A DNA stretch of 64,000 nucleotides from DASZTV01 sp035550655 (GTDB lineage Bacteria > Actinomycetota > Actinomycetes > JAFAQI01), in assembly GCA_035550655.1 (NCBI GenBank), contig DASZOU010000004.1, forward strand, positions 310,001 through 374,000, given 5' to 3'. The stretch's first letter is position 1. Every line of letters begins with the position of its first letter. Made by a program: the position numbers and the translations under genes. The notes beneath the pieces are model-generated. The model saw only the letters and a program-made list of their open reading frames with translations. It was not told the DNA's origin and did no database searches. Positions 8,021-17,800 of the stretch are shown here, one piece after another.

Positions 8021-9280
8021 TTGGAACTGCCGAGTGAGCGCACGACCTCTCAGGACGCGCGACCGCTCCTGCTGACACTCGGTCTGCCCACCTTCGGGCT
8101 CGCCTTCGCGATCACGATCCTCACGACGTACGGGCCGACCGTCCTCCTCCCGCTTGTCCACTCGCCGGCAAAGGTCGGCGCGATCATGGGCGGCGAAGGC
8201 GCTCTCGCACTGCTGGTCCCGCTGGTCTCCGGCTCGCTGTCCGACCGGCTCAAGACGACCGGCCGCTGGGGCGCCCGCCTGCCATTCGTGATCGTCGGCG
8301 CGCCCCTCGCCGGCACGGGCCTGATCCTGCTGCCGTTCGCACCGAACGCGCAGGTCGCCGGTGCGTCCATCCTCGCGTTCTACGTCGGCTACTACGTCTA
8401 CTACCCGCCGTACCGGGCGATCTACGCCGACCTGCTGCCGCGACGACTGCTACCACGCGCGCAGTCCAGCCAGGCGGTGATCCGCGGCGCGGGCCTCGGC
8501 CTCGCGCTGATCGCCGGTGGTCTGCTGCTCTCGATCTGGACTCCCCTGCCGTTCGTCGTGGGCATCGCAGTACTGGGCGTGAGCACCCTGACGCTCAAGC
8601 CGGTCGTCCGGCTGCTACGAACGGTGCCACCCAGGGCACACGACCCGGAAGCCCCGATCGGCACCGTGGTCCATCTGTTCGCGCGCCACCGGTCGCTGCA
8701 GCTGTTCTCGGTCGCCAACGCCATCTGGGAGTACAGCTACGCGGGCCTCAAGTTCTTCATCGTCCTCTACGTCACCAAAGGTCTCGGCGAGTCGCGCCAC
8801 CTCGCCACAGCGGTGATCACCGTCGTGGCCGTGGCGTACGTCGTCGGTGCGCCGATTGCGGGCCGCCTGGCCGAGCGCTACGGGATGGTCCGCGTCATGG
8901 AGGTGTCGGCGGCTCTCTACGGAGTGGCGCTATGCATCGGTCTGTTTCCCACCAGCGTGACCCCGATGCTCTTCTTGCTCCCCGCAGGTGCCCTCGCCGG
9001 GGCAATCCTCATGACCTTGCCGCAGGCGCTCGCGTTCACCCTCGCTCCGGCGGCGAACGAGGGAGCCGCAGCGGGTCTCGTCGACTTCTCGCGCGGGATC
9101 GGTGTCGTCCTCGGCCCCGTGTGCGTTGGTGCGGCGGTCAGCGGCTTCGCGCACACGCTCCGAGCCACGGATGGGTACGCGATCATGTGGCCGATGATCG
9201 GTGTGCCGATCCTGTTGTCGCTGTTCCTGCTCCGGCTGATCCGCCACCGGCTCGACGCTGAAGCGAAGGCTCAGGGCTAG
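8021..9280 (+). CDS. MFS transporter, 12 TM
   Basis: A 419-aa major facilitator protein with about 12 hydrophobic segments. The SDRLKTTGRWGARLPF loop after TM2 (about 66-81) resembles sugar-cation and SLC45-like symporters more than drug exporters. The substrate is not predictable. The given start is a TTG without a clear ribosome site, so the N-terminus is uncertain by some residues. Its stop shares the palindrome CTAG with the stop of the convergent plsC gene. Confidence 0.75.
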   Translation: MELPSERTTSQDARPLLLTLGLPTFGLAFAITILTTYGPTVLLPLVHSPAKVGAIMGGEGALALLVPLVSGSLSDRLKTTGRWGARLPFVIVGAPLAGTGLILLPFAPNAQVAGASILAFYVGYYVYYPPYRAIYADLLPRRLLPRAQSSQAVIRGAGLGLALIAGGLLLSIWTPLPFVVGIAVLGVSTLTLKPVVRLLRTVPPRAHDPEAPIGTVVHLFARHRSLQLFSVANAIWEYSYAGLKFFIVLYVTKGLGESRHLATAVITVVAVAYVVGAPIAGRLAERYGMVRVMEVSAALYGVALCIGLFPTSVTPMLFLLPAGALAGAILMTLPQALAFTLAPAANEGAAAGLVDFSRGIGVVLGPVCVGAAVSGFAHTLRATDGYAIMWPMIGVPILLSLFLLRLIRHRLDAEAKAQG

Positions 9281-10065
9281 CGCTTTCGCTTCTTCTCCTT
9301 GCGGGCGGCGCGCGCAGCCATGGCTGCGGCCTCGATCGACTTTGCTTCCTCGAGGGTGGGAGCGCCGCCGCCGAGGTGCGCGGGATGCCACCATCGCTCG
9401 GCGTCGCTCTCCGGCGCCGGGTATGAGCTCAGCGCCTTCTCACACATCGCGTTCATCACGTCGTACAGCGCTTCCGTGGCTTCGGCCGCAGAGGTCCCGG
9501 GCGCGAGCTCGAGGGGCGGCGCCACCTCGATCGTGACGGGTACACCGCGCCGCAGGATCGGCTTGCGGCCTGAGGTCCATACCCGGTGGCCACCCCAGAC
9601 GATGACCGGGATCAACGGCACGTCCGCCTCGAGCGCCATGCGGGCAGCGCCGGTCTTGAACGTCCTCGGCACGAAGGCCCTGCTGATCGTGGACTCCGGG
9701 AAGACACCGACGAGCTCGCCCGCCCGCAGCGCGTCCACCGCCGCCTGGTAGGCCGCGAGGCCGGCGGAGCGGTCGACCGGGATGTGACGCATCCCCCGCA
9801 TCAGCGGGCCGGCGACCGGGTTCTCGAACACCGCCTGCTTCGCCATGAAGCGCACCAGGCGCCGACCGCGATCGTGAGCGGGCAGACCGACGAACATGAA
9901 GTCGAAGTAGCTCACGTGGTTCGAAGCCAGCACCGCGCCGCCGGAGGCGGGGATGTTCTCCGCCCCGGTGATCGTGAAACGGAACCCGAGCAGCCGGAAC
10001 AGGGCCAGCACCACCCGGATCACCGGGCGGTAGACCCACTCACGGCTGCGGCGTTCGGTCGACAT
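9277..10065 (-). CDS. plsC: 1-acyl-sn-glycerol-3-phosphate acyltransferase (PlsC family)
   Basis: A 262-aa membrane-associated acyltransferase. It has the NHVSYFDF HX4D catalytic motif (about 49-56) and the FPESTISR glycerol-phosphate-binding motif (about 123-130). It would acylate lysophosphatidate in phospholipid and triacylglycerol synthesis. The tail is basic (ARKEKKRKR). It is third in an overlapping minus-strand operon after the DHA2 exporter and the ACT-domain gene; its ATG shares a base with the ACT gene stop. A paralogous substrate cannot be excluded. Confidence 0.85.
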   Translation of the reverse strand: MSTERRSREWVYRPVIRVVLALFRLLGFRFTITGAENIPASGGAVLASNHVSYFDFMFVGLPAHDRGRRLVRFMAKQAVFENPVAGPLMRGMRHIPVDRSAGLAAYQAAVDALRAGELVGVFPESTISRAFVPRTFKTGAARMALEADVPLIPVIVWGGHRVWTSGRKPILRRGVPVTIEVAPPLELAPGTSAAEATEALYDVMNAMCEKALSSYPAPESDAERWWHPAHLGGGAPTLEEAKSIEAAAMAARAARKEKKRKR

Positions 10066-10730
10066 CAGCTACTTCCTTCGGTGAGCAGGGCTTGGGCGAC
10101 GCGCGCGAGATGCGCGACGCGGGTGACTTCCGTCGGGAGGTACGCCGGACCACCCATCCGACCCAAGAGCAAAGCATCATCCGTGCGGTAGGGCACCGCG
10201 AGCAGCTCGCAGTCGGGCCCTGCCGCTGCAGGGTCGGGCCACACCTCGCCGGCCCCGAGCACCCTGGGCGCCTCGAGCGGCAACCAGTCCCGCATCGCCG
10301 CTTCGGGAGCGCTCGCGCTCGAAGCGATCGTCACGATCCGGCCGGTCTCGTCACGGGCGGCGACCAGCGCGTAGCTCACCTGGAGCAGGCCGGGCAGCCC
10401 GTCGACGAGCGCGTCGAGCGGGCGCTCGCTGGTCGACGCCGCGTCGAGCAAGGTGAGGTCGTCGTACATCCGGCGCCGGCCGTGATGGCGCTGCACGGTC
10501 TCGACGACGACGCCAGGAACAGCAGTGACCGCACTGACCAACCGGTCAGCGAGGGCGCCCGACGGCAGTGCCACGACCAGGTCGTCGACCGCGTAGTCAT
10601 CGGTTCGATCGACCACGGCGATGCTCTCGATGTCCGCGCCGGCGTTTCCGAGTGCGGTGGCGACCCGGCCCAACACTCCGGGTTGGTCAGGCAGCCGCAG
10701 CCGCAGCAGATAGCTCGATGCCTGCGTCAC
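10065..10730 (-). CDS. ACT-domain protein
   Basis: A 221-aa protein with an N-terminal ACT domain (residues 5-80; LPDQPGVLGRVATALGNAGADIESI is typical), normally an amino-acid-binding regulatory module. The C-terminal 130 residues resemble a GAF-like sensory region but carry no motif I can name. It probably senses a small molecule and could regulate a neighbour. It overlaps both operon partners (GTGA with the DHA2 gene, one base with plsC). Confidence 0.7.
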   Translation of the reverse strand: MTQASSYLLRLRLPDQPGVLGRVATALGNAGADIESIAVVDRTDDYAVDDLVVALPSGALADRLVSAVTAVPGVVVETVQRHHGRRRMYDDLTLLDAASTSERPLDALVDGLPGLLQVSYALVAARDETGRIVTIASSASAPEAAMRDWLPLEAPRVLGAGEVWPDPAAAGPDCELLAVPYRTDDALLLGRMGGPAYLPTEVTRVAHLARVAQALLTEGSS

Positions 10731-12196
10731 AATGCCGGCCCTCCCTCGGCGCGCTCACCGAGCGGACCGACCCGGATCAGCACGAACGCCGCAACCAGTC
10801 CCGCGAGCGCGAACAGCGCGCCGGTCTTGAAAGCCGCGTCGGTGCCGTGAGTGAAGGTGTAGTGCGCGATGGCCGGCGCGCTGCCGTGCGGCGCGTGCGA
10901 AGCGGCGCGGCGGGCCGCCGAGCTGAACACGGAGACCAACGCCGACAGCCCCAGCGTGCCGCCAACCTGCTGCCCCACGTTGAGCATCGCGGAGGCGATC
11001 CCGGCGTCTTCGGCCGCGACGCCGGAGACCGCGCCGAGTGTGACGGGCACGAAGATCGAACCCATGCCGGCCGCGACCAGCAGGATCCCGGGAAGCACGT
11101 GCCAGGGGTACGACGAGCCGGGCGACAACGAGGACAGCGTCAACAAGCCGAACCCCACGAGGATGGTGCCAGCCGTAACGAGCAGCTGCGGCCCGACGCG
11201 GTGCACGATCCGACTGGCGATCTGGGCCATGGTCACGATCACCGCACTCATCGGCAGGAAGGCGAAGCCCGCCTGCAGTGGGCTGAAACCGTGGACCTTC
11301 TGGATGTACTGCGTGAGGAAGAAGAAGGTCGCGAACACCGCTGCACCCAGGATCAGCATGACCAGGTAGCAGCCGACCCGGCTCCGGTCACGGAACAACC
11401 GCAACGGCATCAACGGACGGGACGAGCGGAGCTCAACCGTCACGAACGCCGTCAGGAGGATCGCCGCCGCGGCGAACGCAACGAGGGTGCCGCGGTCGCG
11501 CCACCCGTATGTCGCGGAGTGGATGAAGCCGTAGACGAGCGAGGCCATGCCGGCGGTCGAGAGAACCGCGCCTGGGACGTCGAGCGCTCCCATCTCCCCA
11601 CGGCCCGAGTCGGGGATGACACGGGGCGCGGCAAACGCGATCAGCGCGCCGATCGGGACGTTGACGAACAGCACCCACCGCCAGGTCAGGAAGTCGGTGA
11701 GGACGCCACCGAGAATCAGGCCGATCGCCGCGCCCGCACCGGAGACGGCGGCGTACACCCCGAAGGCGCGGGCGCGGGCGCGACCCTCCTCGAACGTCGT
11801 GGCGACCAGCGAGAGCGCGGTCGGCGACGCGATGGCGCCACCGACGCCCTGCATCGACCGCATCGCGAGCAGCCAGCCCTTGTCCTGCGCGAGACCGCCC
11901 GCGAGGCTCGCGACGGCGAACAGCGACACACCCACCACGAACATCCGCCGACGCCCGAAGAGATCGCCGGTCCGGCCGCCGAGCAGGAGCAGCCCGCCGA
12001 AGACGAGCGTGTAGGAGTTGAGCACCCACGACAGACTGGTGTTCGAGAAGTGCAGCGAGCGCTGGACGTTCGGCAGCGCGATGTTCACGATCGTCGCGTC
12101 GAGGACCACCATGAGCTGGGCGGCCGCGATCACCGTCAGCGCGAGATTGGGGTGCACCGCTCTCGAAGCGGTCCTCGTCGCGTGCATCGCGATCAT
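10727..12196 (-). CDS. DHA2-family (EmrB/QacA) MFS drug exporter, 14 TM
   Basis: A 489-aa transporter with about 14 hydrophobic segments. The family signature LDATIVNIALPNVQ in TM1 (about 32-45) and GRTGDLFGRRRMF (about 73-85) are present. Such proteins export cationic drugs, antibiotics or metabolites in exchange for protons. It is first in a three-gene operon with an ACT-domain protein and PlsC. The start may instead be the Met three residues in. No regulator lies next to it. Confidence 0.85.
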   Translation of the reverse strand: MIAMHATRTASRAVHPNLALTVIAAAQLMVVLDATIVNIALPNVQRSLHFSNTSLSWVLNSYTLVFGGLLLLGGRTGDLFGRRRMFVVGVSLFAVASLAGGLAQDKGWLLAMRSMQGVGGAIASPTALSLVATTFEEGRARARAFGVYAAVSGAGAAIGLILGGVLTDFLTWRWVLFVNVPIGALIAFAAPRVIPDSGRGEMGALDVPGAVLSTAGMASLVYGFIHSATYGWRDRGTLVAFAAAAILLTAFVTVELRSSRPLMPLRLFRDRSRVGCYLVMLILGAAVFATFFFLTQYIQKVHGFSPLQAGFAFLPMSAVIVTMAQIASRIVHRVGPQLLVTAGTILVGFGLLTLSSLSPGSSYPWHVLPGILLVAAGMGSIFVPVTLGAVSGVAAEDAGIASAMLNVGQQVGGTLGLSALVSVFSSAARRAASHAPHGSAPAIAHYTFTHGTDAAFKTGALFALAGLVAAFVLIRVGPLGERAEGGPAL

Positions 12197-12316
12197 CCAA
12201 CCAGTCGCGCGGCGCCGGGTTTCAGCCTGAGTCGGTCATCACGCATCATGTAAGGAGGAATCGCCGCTCGATCTCACGAACCATTCCGGGTTGGGCCGTC
12301 AAGGAAGGGAGTCGCC

Positions 12317-12859
12317 GTGTCCGCCAAGCGTGCCCTCACCGTGCTCGCGGGGGCGATCACGGCCGGAACCCTCGGTGGCGCGGTCATCGTCGGCACCGCC
12401 GCGTCAGGGTCCACTACCACCCCTCGCGTGCCGCCGGCCGCGCCGGCGCCCGCCGCGCCGGTTGTCCCCGCGGCGCCGCTGAGCGTGGCTCCCAAGTCGA
12501 CGCTGCACCTCGGCAACACGCTGCGACTGACCGAGCAGACCACAGGCGCGCGAAACCTCAGCAGCTCCCACTCGGTGCTGTCCGCGGCATTGACCAAGCC
12601 CGGTACGACCAAGCTCGTCGGCACCGCGGCGTACAGCTGCACCGGCGACAGCAGCACGCTGGAACAGACCTGTCAGGGCGCGGTGGCGCTCCGCAGTGGG
12701 GTTCTCGTCATCGTCGAGAAGCGTGACTTCCGCGGCCAGCAGATCACCGGCTCGATCGTGGGCGGCACCGGCGCGTACGACGGCGCCCATGGCACCGTTT
12801 CAGGGAAGCCGCTCGGCGGCGGCAAGTCCCGCGTGACGCTGAAGTACAGCTTCAACTGA
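12317..12859 (+). CDS. Secreted beta-barrel protein (allene-oxide-cyclase/dirigent-like fold)
   Basis: A 180-aa exported protein. Residues 1-30 are a signal peptide, 34-56 a Pro-Ala linker, and 60-180 a beta-rich domain. The segment GSIVGGTGAYDGAHGTVSG near the C-terminus is typical of dirigent/AOC-barrel-like proteins. It has one cysteine pair (CTGD and CQGA). Function is unknown. The GTG start has AAGGAAGGGAG a few bases upstream. It is divergent from the DHA2 exporter. Confidence 0.7.
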   Translation: MSAKRALTVLAGAITAGTLGGAVIVGTAASGSTTTPRVPPAAPAPAAPVVPAAPLSVAPKSTLHLGNTLRLTEQTTGARNLSSSHSVLSAALTKPGTTKLVGTAAYSCTGDSSTLEQTCQGAVALRSGVLVIVEKRDFRGQQITGSIVGGTGAYDGAHGTVSGKPLGGGKSRVTLKYSFN

Positions 12860-12920
12860 CGCGGCCATCAGCGACGCCGCGCCGCTTTGGCGCAAGCTCG
12901 GCTTCGACGACGCCGCTCGG

Positions 12921-13253
12921 GTGCTCGTGGTGGGGCCGGCTCCGGACTCGCTGTTGCACCCCGACCTGCGACCCCACCGGCGGCCCGGCCGCGAACCGTA
13001 CGACGTGATCGTGGCGTGCTGCCCTGACCGGCGCGCTCTCGATGCGCACGCCGCGAAGCTGCCCGCACGGTTGGCACCGAAAGGCGGGCTCTGGCTGGCT
13101 TGGCCCAAACGGGCAAGTGGGGTCGCCACGGACATCGGCGAGGCCGACGTGAGGGCGGCCGGGCTCGCGACCGGGCTCGTCGACGTCAAGATCGCCTCCA
13201 TCGATGAGGTGTGGAGCGGGCTGCGATTCATGCATCGGCGAGCCGCGCGATGA
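12921..13253 (+). CDS. DUF3052 family protein
   Basis: The conserved C-terminal block WLAWPKRASGVATDI, then GLVDVKIASIDEVWSGL, identifies DUF3052, a small actinobacterial family of unknown function. The reading frame and the family-like LWRKLGFDDAARVLVVG continue about 18 codons upstream of this GTG. That upstream stretch has no ATG, GTG or TTG before the in-frame stop at 12840; the best candidate is ATC at 12867. The true start is therefore unsettled. The stop overlaps the next gene (ATGA). Confidence 0.72.
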   Translation: MLVVGPAPDSLLHPDLRPHRRPGREPYDVIVACCPDRRALDAHAAKLPARLAPKGGLWLAWPKRASGVATDIGEADVRAAGLATGLVDVKIASIDEVWSGLRFMHRRAAR

Positions 13254-14806
13254 CCGAGCCCGGTGACCTGCCGCGCAGCGCCGACGCGATCGTCATCGGC
13301 GGCGGCCACAACGGCCTGGTCGCTGCCACTCTTCTCGCCCGGGCCGGCCAAGACGTGCTCGTCCTCGAACGCGATCACATCCTCGGTGGCGCCGCCCGCA
13401 CCGAGCGGCCGTTTGCGAAGGTGCCCGAGCTCCGGCAGTCGACCGGGTCCTACCTGCTCGGCCTCATGCCGCCGGAGCTCGAGCAGCTGCTCGACCTTCG
13501 GCTTCCGCTGGTGCGCCGCGACCCGCACTACTTCCTGCCGACGACCGGGAACCGTTACCTGCTGATGGGAAGTGACCGCGGCGCCACCCGCCGGCAGCTC
13601 AGCGAGTTCTTCAGCGCCGCGGACGCGGATGCGGACGACCGGCTCGCGGCCGAGCTCGCGATGCTGCGAGAAGACCTGGCTCCCGCATGGCTCGCCGAGC
13701 CGCTGCCGGTGGAGGCGACCGCCGAGCGCTACCTCCGACCGTCGCTGCGCGACACCTTCGTCCAGCTGGTTCGGGGCGACGTCACGTCGTACCTCCATCG
13801 GTTCGGGTTCGCGAGCGAGCTCATCGTCGCGATGTACGCCGTCACCGACGGGCTGTCCGGCGTGCACGCCGGTCCGGACGATCCCGGCACCGGTCACAAC
13901 TTCCTGGTGCACAACATGTGCCGGCTCCCCGCGGCGGGCGGCACGTGGATGATCGTGCGCGGCGGGATGGGCACGGTCAGCGAAACCATCGCGACGCGGG
14001 CCAGGACCCACGGGGCTCGGCTCGTCACCGGTGCACCGGTCGCCGCCGTAACGGTCCGCGACGGTGTCACCTCAGGGGTCGTCCTGGCCGACGGACGGGA
14101 GGTGGCCGCGCCGGTCGTCGTGGCTGCCTGCGATCCGTTCACACTGGCGAACCTCGTCACCTTGCCGGCACCGCTCACCCAACGCCTCGCCCAGGTGCGG
14201 CGGGCGGGCTCCACCCTGAAGGTCAATCTCGCACTGGCGGACCTGCCGCGATTTCAATGCCTGCCCGACGGGGCGCCCTCGCCGTTCGGGTCGACAATCC
14301 ACCTGCTCGAGCAGGACGCGCCGCTCCACGCCGTCCGCGACATGTGGGCGCAGGTGCAGGCCGGCCAGCTGCCGAGCTTCCCGACCATCGAGTGGTACCT
14401 GCACACCACCGCTGACCCCTCCTTGCAGGATGCGGCCGGCCACCACTCCTCAGCATTGTTCGTCCAATCCGTTCCGTGGCAGCCAGCCGGCTCGAGCTGG
14501 GACGCCGAGATCGACGGCTACGTGGAGCACCTGCTGGAGATCTGCGACCGGTTCGCGCCCGGCACGTCGAACCTCGTCGCGGACGTCGTCCCGCTGCCGC
14601 CGCCGGCCATCGAAGCGCACTTCGGGATCCGGTACGGCCACATCCACCACGTCGACAACTGCATCGGCTTCGACGAACGGATCCCGTACGCCACCGGGAT
14701 CGACGGGCTGTACGCCGCGAGCGCCGGCTGCTTCCCTGCGGGATCGGTGATCGGTGCCGCCGGTCACAACGCGGCGCAGCGAGTCCTGGCCGACCTCGGA
14801 CGCTGA
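13250..14806 (+). CDS. FAD-dependent CrtI/phytoene-desaturase-like oxidoreductase
   Basis: A 518-aa flavoprotein. The Rossmann dinucleotide motif VIGGGHNGLVAATLLARAG is at about 15-33, followed by VLERDHILGGAART. The C-terminal FAD segment is YAASAGCFPAGSVIGAAGHNA. It resembles the NAD(P)/FAD oxidoreductase group related to phytoene desaturases and human PYROXD2. No carotenoid genes are nearby, so the substrate is unknown. It is coupled to the DUF3052 gene and ends 55 bp before kgd. Confidence 0.8.
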   Translation: MTEPGDLPRSADAIVIGGGHNGLVAATLLARAGQDVLVLERDHILGGAARTERPFAKVPELRQSTGSYLLGLMPPELEQLLDLRLPLVRRDPHYFLPTTGNRYLLMGSDRGATRRQLSEFFSAADADADDRLAAELAMLREDLAPAWLAEPLPVEATAERYLRPSLRDTFVQLVRGDVTSYLHRFGFASELIVAMYAVTDGLSGVHAGPDDPGTGHNFLVHNMCRLPAAGGTWMIVRGGMGTVSETIATRARTHGARLVTGAPVAAVTVRDGVTSGVVLADGREVAAPVVVAACDPFTLANLVTLPAPLTQRLAQVRRAGSTLKVNLALADLPRFQCLPDGAPSPFGSTIHLLEQDAPLHAVRDMWAQVQAGQLPSFPTIEWYLHTTADPSLQDAAGHHSSALFVQSVPWQPAGSSWDAEIDGYVEHLLEICDRFAPGTSNLVADVVPLPPPAIEAHFGIRYGHIHHVDNCIGFDERIPYATGIDGLYAASAGCFPAGSVIGAAGHNAAQRVLADLGR

Positions 14807-14861
14807 CTAGGCTGGCGGGCGCAGGCACCACACGCGCTCAGTCGAAAGAGGCGATCCCGCC

Positions 14862-17800
14862 GTGTCCGTAGAGGCGGAGAAGTTCGCGGGCTTCGGCCCG
14901 AACGAGTGGCTGGTCTACGAGATGTACCAGTCATACCTGAAGGACCCCAACTCGGTCGACAAGGCCTGGTGGGACTTCTTCGCCGACTACGCGCCAGGCG
15001 ATACGCCCGTGGTGAGCAGCCGGCCGACCGAAGCGCCCAGCGCCGACGGCCCCGCGCCGGCCGCCGCGCCTTCGCCGCCGCCGGCTCCCGTCGAGACGCC
15101 GACGGCGACGCCCGCCGCGGTGGCGGACGCCGCACCCGACACGGCTGCGGCACCCGTCGCTGGCCGGGTGCTCAAGGGCGCCGCGGCCCGCACAGTAGCC
15201 AACATGGAGGCGAGCCTCGCCGTACCGACCGCCACCAGCGTCCGGGCGGTTCCCGCGAAGCTGCTGATCGACAACCGCGTCGTCATCAACAACCACCTGC
15301 GCCGAGGCCGCGGCGGAAAGGTCAGCTTCACGCACCTCATCGGCTACGCAGTGGTGCGCGCACTGCAGGACCTGCCGGTCATGAACCGCGCGTACGCCGA
15401 GGCCGACGGCAAGCCCACCGTGGTCGAGCCCGAGCACGTCAACCTCGGACTCGCCATCGACCTGACGAAGGACGACGGCAGCCACACCCTCGTCGTGCCG
15501 GCGATCAAGCACGCCGACACGCTCGACTTCGCGAGGTTCTGGGCGGCGTACGAAGACGTCGTCCGCAAGGCGCGCACCAACAAGCTCACCGCGGACGACT
15601 TCACCGGTACGACGATCAGCCTGACCAACCCGGGCACGATCGGGACGATGCACTCGGTGCCCCGGCTGATGTCGGGACAGGGCGCGATCATCGGCGTCGG
15701 GGCGCTGGAGTACCCCGCCGAGTACCAAGGCGCGGCGGAGGAGACGCTTGCCCGGATCGCCGTCAGCAAGGTGATCACGCTGACGTCGACGTACGACCAC
15801 CGCATCATCCAGGGAGCGGAGTCGGGCGAGTTCCTCCGGCGCATCCACGAGCTGCTGCTCGGCGACGAGTTCTGGGACACCGTCTTCGCATCGCTGCGGA
15901 TCCCGTACGAGCCGATCCGCTGGACGACCGACATCGCGGTGAGCCACGACGAGGAGGTCGGCAAGCCGGCCCGGGTCATCGAGCTGATCCATGCCTACCG
16001 GGTGCGCGGCCACCTCATGGCCGACACCAACCCGCTCGACTTCGAGCTGCGCCGCCATCCCGACCTCGACGTCGTCACGCACGGGCTGACGTTGTGGGAC
16101 CTGGACCGGGAGTTCCCGTGCGGCGGCTTCGGCGGCCACACGCTGATGAAGCTGCGCGAGATCCTTGGCGTTCTTCGTGACAGCTACTGCCGCACCGTCG
16201 GCATCGAGTACATGCACATCCAGGACCCGGAGCAGCGACGCTGGATCCAGGACCGGGTCGAGCGCGCGCACACCAGCCCGGACCGCGAGGAGCAGCTGCG
16301 GATCCTCCGCAAGCTCAACGAGTCCGAGGCGTTCGAGACGTTCCTGCAGACGAAGTACGTCGGGCAGAAGCGGTTCTCGCTCGAAGGCGGGGAGTCGGTG
16401 ATCCCGCTGCTCGACGCGGTGGTGTCGGCGGCGGCGCACGACGACATGGACGAGGTCGTCATCGGCATGGCACACCGCGGCCGGCTCAACGTCCTCACCA
16501 ACATCGTCGGCAAGTCCTTCGGCCAGATCTTCTCCGAGTTCGAAGGCAACCTCGACCCGCGCACCGCCCACGGCTCGGGGGATGTGAAGTACCACCTCGG
16601 CGCCGAAGGCACCTACACCGCACCCGACGGCGCGACCGTCGCGGTGACGCTCACCTCGAACCCGTCACACCTCGAGACGGTCGACCCGGTCGTCGAGGGC
16701 ATTGCGCGCGCGAAGCAGGACGTGCTCAACCGCGGCGAGAGCGGCTTCACCGTCTTGCCCATCCTCATCCACGGCGACGCGGCGTTCGCCGGCCAAGGCG
16801 TGGTCGCCGAGACGCTGAACCTGTCGCAGCTGCGCGGCTACCGCACCGGCGGCACGGTCCACGTCGTGATCAACAACCAGGTCGGCTTCACCACCTCGCC
16901 GGCCAGCGCTCGATCGAGCGTGTACTGCACCGACGTCGCGCGGATGATCCAGGCGCCGATCCTCCACGTGAACGGCGACGATCCGGAAGCCGTCGTCCGC
17001 GTCGCGGAGCTGGCTTACGAGTTCCGGCAGGCGTTCAAGAAGGACGTCGTCATCGACATGCTCTGCTATCGCCGTCGCGGCCACAGCGAGGTCGACGAGC
17101 CGAGCTTCACCCAGCCGCTGATGTACGACCTGATCGACGCGAAGCGGAGCGTCCGCAAGCTCTACACCGAGTCGCTGATCGGTCGCGGCGACATCACCGT
17201 CGAGGAGGCCGAAGCCGCGCTGCGCGACTACCAGGGCCAGCTCGAGAAGGTCTTCGCCGAGAGCCGCGACTTCACCCCGCCGCCCTTCGAGGAGATCCCC
17301 GAGGTACCCGTCGGCCCGCCGCCGCCGACGGCGATCACGCCCGAGGTCCTCAAGCGCATCGGCGACTCGCAGGTCTCGATGCCGGAGGGCTTCAACGTCC
17401 ATCCACGGTTGCTGCCGCAGCTGGAGAAGCGCGCCCAGATGGTCACCGAGGGCGGAATCGACTGGGCATTCGCGGAGACGCTGGCGTTCGGCTCACTGCT
17501 GATGGAGGGACGTCCGGTCCGCCTCGCCGGACAGGACTCGCGGCGGGGCACCTTCGGCCAGCGTCACTCCGTGATCGTCGATCGCCGTACCGGCGTCGAG
17601 TACACGCCGCTGTCCCACCTCTCCGAGGACCAGGCGCCGTTCTACGTGTACGACTCGCTGCTGTCCGAGTACGCCGCGATGGGCTTCGAGTACGGCTACT
17701 CGGTCGCCCGGCCGGACGCGCTGGTCGCGTGGGAGGCGCAGTTCGGTGACTTCGCCAACGGCGCTCAGGAGGTGATCGACGAGTTCATCTCCGCCAGCGA

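Noticed and set aside
10568..12253. Long open frame (561 codons) antisense to the DHA2 exporter
   Set aside because: Arg/Gln/Glu-rich composition typical of a GC-rich shadow frame; the opposite strand has a clear 14-TM transporter.
13188..13202. GACGTCAAGATCGCC resembles an arm of family A
   Set aside because: It is coding sequence in the DUF3052 gene with no partner arm.
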